Shown here: in pieces, positions 61,139-64,000 of the stretch
How positions within the stretch are numbered: the first letter of the stretch is position 1
How the letters are laid out: each line of letters starts with the position of its first letter
Origin: Vishniacozyma victoriae
Lineage: Eukaryota > Basidiomycota > Tremellomycetes > Tremellales > Bulleribasidiaceae
Assembly (NCBI GenBank): GCA_017654735.1
Contig: JADPYG010000089.1
Coordinates: forward strand, 940,001-1,004,000
Length of the DNA: 64,000 bases
Direction: 5' to 3'
Program-made: the position numbers and the translations under genes
Notes under the pieces: generated by a model
The model's input: the letters and a program-made list of their open reading frames with translations, nothing else
The model's database searches: none
What the model was told of the DNA's origin: nothing

Positions 61139-62812
61139 TTACCCTGAGTCAACACTCATAATCTCTGGTCCATCTCCTACCCACTGCCCAGCAATCTGCA
61201 CTCGTGGTAATCTCCTATTTCTCCACTCTGGGGGAACGTCCATCAGCTTGCACACCTCCTCGAAGGAACAATTATTAACACCGGAGCGGGGACACGACGC
61301 CGGCTTTGATGAAATCATGTGCGCCCCCGTTCGTATTTTGTCGTAGAGCTCCTTTTCGAAGACTGGTCGGCACGGCATGGCGAAGGTACTGAGCGCAGCT
61401 GCAGCCACACAAAGGGACGCTTTCTGGGTATCACCGGTGCTATAGTGCTTTCCTCGATCCCAGTGGCTACTTGAGCTTCGTTTCTGCAGTGTCACCAAGC
61501 CATTGGGCTTTTCCGCTGATGATCTTGGAAGGAGGGCTGTCCAGCGATAAGAGTTCTGAATTAGACTGCTGATTCCGCTTCCCAGTTTGCCTAAGTATTC
61601 TTCAGTATCCCGTTCAGCTTTATCGCAATGTTCGAGCTGCTGACCCGAGGTGAGGCTTGGAGGGGAGGCAGAATGAACATAACACATGGACACTCTTCCG
61701 TCAAAGACGCCCATCACGAGCAAACCAGTACCAAGATTACTGCGAGGAATCTTCGTCGTATCGCGGGGATCAAGACGAGGATCGAGGAACTTTACAGGGG
61801 CACCCGAAGGGGTCCTCAACGGTACAAGGGAATCTCGTGGATACTGACGCTTTCGTTTTCTGGGCGGACAATTGTCCCCTTTTTTGAGCACTCCATCGAA
61901 TATTGGACCGAGAGCTACTAGCCTGGCCGGGGTAGTCGTAAAATCTTCCGGTCTGCTGTTACAGGCGGGTGAAGCGTCACTCTCTTCTCGCTGGGACGGA
62001 ACTGTGATCGACGGAACGAGACTGATGAGAGTTGTCACGCCATTTGAGCAGGGTCTGCTGTTGGTCTTTAGGGCGTCTTGGCGCGTTCCAGGAGAGACAT
62101 CTGGCCTATGGACCAGAACGTTGCAGTTTTTCGTCTGGTTCGGGAGAGTGCATCCGTATGCAGCCTTCACTTCTTCGTCGGTAAAGTCACCACCCAGGGC
62201 ATCGTTCATAGGGTGGTGATACATGTTTTGACTTGGTACTGGTGCAGCATTGATACCATATGTCGGTTGGAAGGGTACCAGATTCAAGGAATTGGCTCCA
62301 GAACCCCAGTCATGATCTAACCAGTTCGTGTCGGTCTCGCCTGGATGATCATCATCGAATAAATAGCCAGATTGGCTTTGATCGATTGGCGGAGCTGTTC
62401 CATCGAATGGTGGTCGAAGCGGCAATCGTCTCGTCCAATTGTGCACATATCCAGGCGTGCTAGCCTGGTTCGACGAGTTCCCATCGTTGGCGAATTGAAA
62501 GGTATTGCCTGCGGGATCGTGGTAGTTATCCTGCATCGGTATGTTTGACCTGGCGTCGAAGGGAGGGGTTGCCTGATTGAAACCGCTGGGTGGGCACAAA
62601 TCGAATGACGTTTGCCCAAAGTCGATCGTTTGAGACGCGTAGAAGTGCTGGGATGACGGTTGTGGGGAAGAGTAGGTATTTGGACGGAGGCTCGGAGGCT
62701 GTTGGCTGCCATCCAGTTTTGGACTTCGCCGCTTGGAGGCTCTACCATCGTCAGAGTTACCAAAGTTGTCCCCGACGGGATAATAGTGAGGTTGCTGTCC
62801 CGAGTAGTTCAT
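61139..62812 (-). CDS. Hypothetical nuclear-type protein with basic cluster
   Basis: An intronless frame of 557 codons, ATG 62812. The first 230 residues are low-complexity (MNYSGQQPHYYPVGDNFGNS; Gln/Pro/Ser/Asn/Asp-rich with DDDHPGETDTNWLDHDW), typical of transcription activators. A bipartite-like basic motif PPRKRKRQYPR follows a 'DGVLKKGD' segment and is a likely nuclear localisation signal. The C-terminal half is folded-looking: LVMGVFDGRVSMCYVHSASP, a helix with LGSGISSLIQNSYRWTALLP, and the end FEEVCKLMDVPPEWRNRRLP with GDGPEIMSVDSG. No DNA-binding domain was recognised. A tremellomycete-specific regulator is a reasonable guess only. Confidence 0.7.
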   Translation of the reverse strand: MNYSGQQPHYYPVGDNFGNSDDGRASKRRSPKLDGSQQPPSLRPNTYSSPQPSSQHFYASQTIDFGQTSFDLCPPSGFNQATPPFDARSNIPMQDNYHDPAGNTFQFANDGNSSNQASTPGYVHNWTRRLPLRPPFDGTAPPIDQSQSGYLFDDDHPGETDTNWLDHDWGSGANSLNLVPFQPTYGINAAPVPSQNMYHHPMNDALGGDFTDEEVKAAYGCTLPNQTKNCNVLVHRPDVSPGTRQDALKTNSRPCSNGVTTLISLVPSITVPSQREESDASPACNSRPEDFTTTPARLVALGPIFDGVLKKGDNCPPRKRKRQYPRDSLVPLRTPSGAPVKFLDPRLDPRDTTKIPRSNLGTGLLVMGVFDGRVSMCYVHSASPPSLTSGQQLEHCDKAERDTEEYLGKLGSGISSLIQNSYRWTALLPRSSAEKPNGLVTLQKRSSSSHWDRGKHYSTGDTQKASLCVAAAALSTFAMPCRPVFEKELYDKIRTGAHMISSKPASCPRSGVNNCSFEEVCKLMDVPPEWRNRRLPRVQIAGQWVGDGPEIMSVDSG

Positions 62813-63153
62813 CTTTAAAAATGGCTGGTGGGTGGCTTAGGGTGGATCGTGAAGAATAATTCAAGACCGAACCGGAAAGAGCGAATTGGTGAGAAAGAGA
62901 AAGAGGAAGGGGCGAACATGAGTGCTGAGACATATCGAACTGGTCGAACAAAGGATCTTCTTCTGAAAGGACGTTCAACGGATAAATAGGTTTTCATGTG
63001 AGCTTTCACCCCCTATCGTCCTGCCCTGTGGACAGATAGCCACAGAAGTCGAAAGCGGCACTGTTAGAAATTGATGGCTATATGTCAACATGACCTACAT
63101 GTCTGATAATTATACTTGATACCTGATCGACATCCCACACGTCCATTCCTTGC
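62813..63153. other. Intergenic region
   Basis: 341 bp upstream of the nuclear-type gene and downstream of the PHD/chromodomain gene. It should contain the promoter of the former. No gene, repeat or RNA was recognised. Confidence 0.3.
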
Positions 63154-64000
63154 TCAATCTTTCAATTCCCCATCCTCCCCAAAAGCCTCCATAGCTTCCT
63201 CTAACAATATCACACCATCTCCCCTTTTCTTGAAATCAATCCCCTCACCTTCAGCAACCATTATGAATTGCCTAGCCATCTCTTTAGCCGCTACGAAGCT
63301 TTCCACCGGCTCCCTGGTTATCAGACAAGTCAGAAGGGGTACATACCAAGTCGATTCATTCAATGGGTATCCCTTCCATAAAGTCAGGTATTCGTATTTA
63401 CCCTTTGAGAAACTTCTGGCTGGTTGTAGCGGCCTTCGACTGGCGTTTAGTGTGGAATTTGAGAAGGACCTACCCTATTGCTTGTAGAATGACGAATAAT
63501 TCAGCGTCTGCTGGTTTCCAATCGACTTTTACGTGTTTTCTTTCATTAACTCTATCTTGTTCGATTGCAGATTTGGAACGTACCGACGGATACAGTTTGA
63601 TCGGATACACGTCTCGGTATCCTTGACTTTGGGTAGATCCTTACCACCTATCTAGTCAGGCCACCAAGAGCCATTCTGATGATTGGGCTCACCGTGTTGA
63701 CGTATAAAGTCACAATCCGGACAGATCCAGGTCAATTCAGGAATCTCTTCTTCATCCTTCAAGCCCGCACAAGATCGATGAACAGGTCCAAGGCACTATC
63801 ATCAGCTCTGCATCAATAGAATCAGCGAGCTTACAGTTTCACATTCGATATACCCTCCCAATCCGATGACAGTATTGGGTCCCAATTCTGGCCAATTTGC
63901 TCCCTTGACCCTGGTTATACCTTGACTCTTCTTGAGAGTTCCGACGGGTAATGAACCGGTAGGTCCCGTTGATGGTTTCTTTTTAGCTTTCAATTTCGTA
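63154..64000 (-). CDS. PHD-finger and chromodomain protein (N-terminal part outside window)
   Basis: The frame runs into the window's right end, so the N-terminus is missing. Splicing gives GYIECETCLGPVHRSCAGLK, EEEIPELTWICPDCDFIRQH, which is a C4HC3-type PHD finger, then GGKDLPKVKDTETCIRSNCI. After short introns a chromodomain follows: VNERKHVKVDWKPADAELFV, SFSKGKYEYLTLWKGYPLNE, STWEPVESFVAAKEMARQF. The aromatic cage positions appear kept (Y in YEYL, W in WKGY, and STWEP). The protein ends EAFGEDGELKD at 63154-63156. PHD plus chromodomain suggests a reader of methylated histone H3, possibly in a repressive complex; which mark it binds cannot be told from sequence. Confidence 0.72.

Overview
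The window is nuclear DNA of a basidiomycete fungus, most likely a tremellomycete yeast in or near Tremellales (Cryptococcus/Kwoniella-like). The evidence is a dense gene layout, many introns of roughly 40-60 nt with a CTGAC/CTGAT-like branch point just before the acceptor, and gene content typical of capsule or glycan-rich yeasts: a CAP10/GT90 glycosyltransferase, a UDP-galactose-type transporter, a polysaccharide pyruvyl transferase, and GT18 and GT92 enzymes. Species is inferred, not proven. Reading frames were spliced by eye; exon edges given are those with GT/GC-AG signals that keep the frame.

Layout. 1-2479 (+): C-terminal part of a Ser/Thr-rich single-pass membrane protein, running in from outside the window. 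2629-6017 (-): hormone-sensitive-lipase-type hydrolase, divergent from a diphosphoinositol-phosphatase-like Nudix hydrolase (6507-7259, +). 7335-12391 (-): the five-domain shikimate enzyme AROM. 13137-20769 (+): four glycan genes in one orientation (nucleotide-sugar transporter, pyruvyl transferase, MGAT5-like GT18, GT92-like enzyme), a possible galactose/pyruvate glycan locus. 22564-28158 (+): a very large secreted DUF1996 protein with eleven WSC domains behind a long promoter. 28484-29612 (+): a short SRP72. 29924-33358 (+): the ER stress sensor IRE1.

From 33.36 to 37.84 kb, an NXPE-like SGNH esterase gene (34486-36188, -) lies between two diverged direct copies of a ~150 bp repeat. 37.9-42.0 kb (+): a mitochondrial-looking small protein and several short orphan genes. 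42257-48382 (-): the eIF2alpha kinase GCN2, divergent from a HAD hydrolase with start codons only 60 bp apart. 49895-52283 (-): CAP10/GT90 glycosyltransferase. 52.3-54.4 kb: poorly coding, with one or two weak gene candidates. 54727-56723 (+): a His/Gln/Pro-rich protein of unknown role. 56.7-57.15 kb: degenerate repeats. 57.2-60.3 kb: unknown membrane proteins flanking an ICMT-like methyltransferase. 61139-62812 (-): probable nuclear protein. 63154-end (-): C-terminal part of a PHD/chromodomain protein.

Themes: surface glycan and cell-wall construction (transporter, PS-pyruvyl transferase, GT18, GT92, GT90, WSC protein, SGNH esterase) and stress signalling (IRE1, GCN2, SRP72, Mid2-like protein). 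No tRNA, rRNA, CRISPR array or intact transposon was seen.
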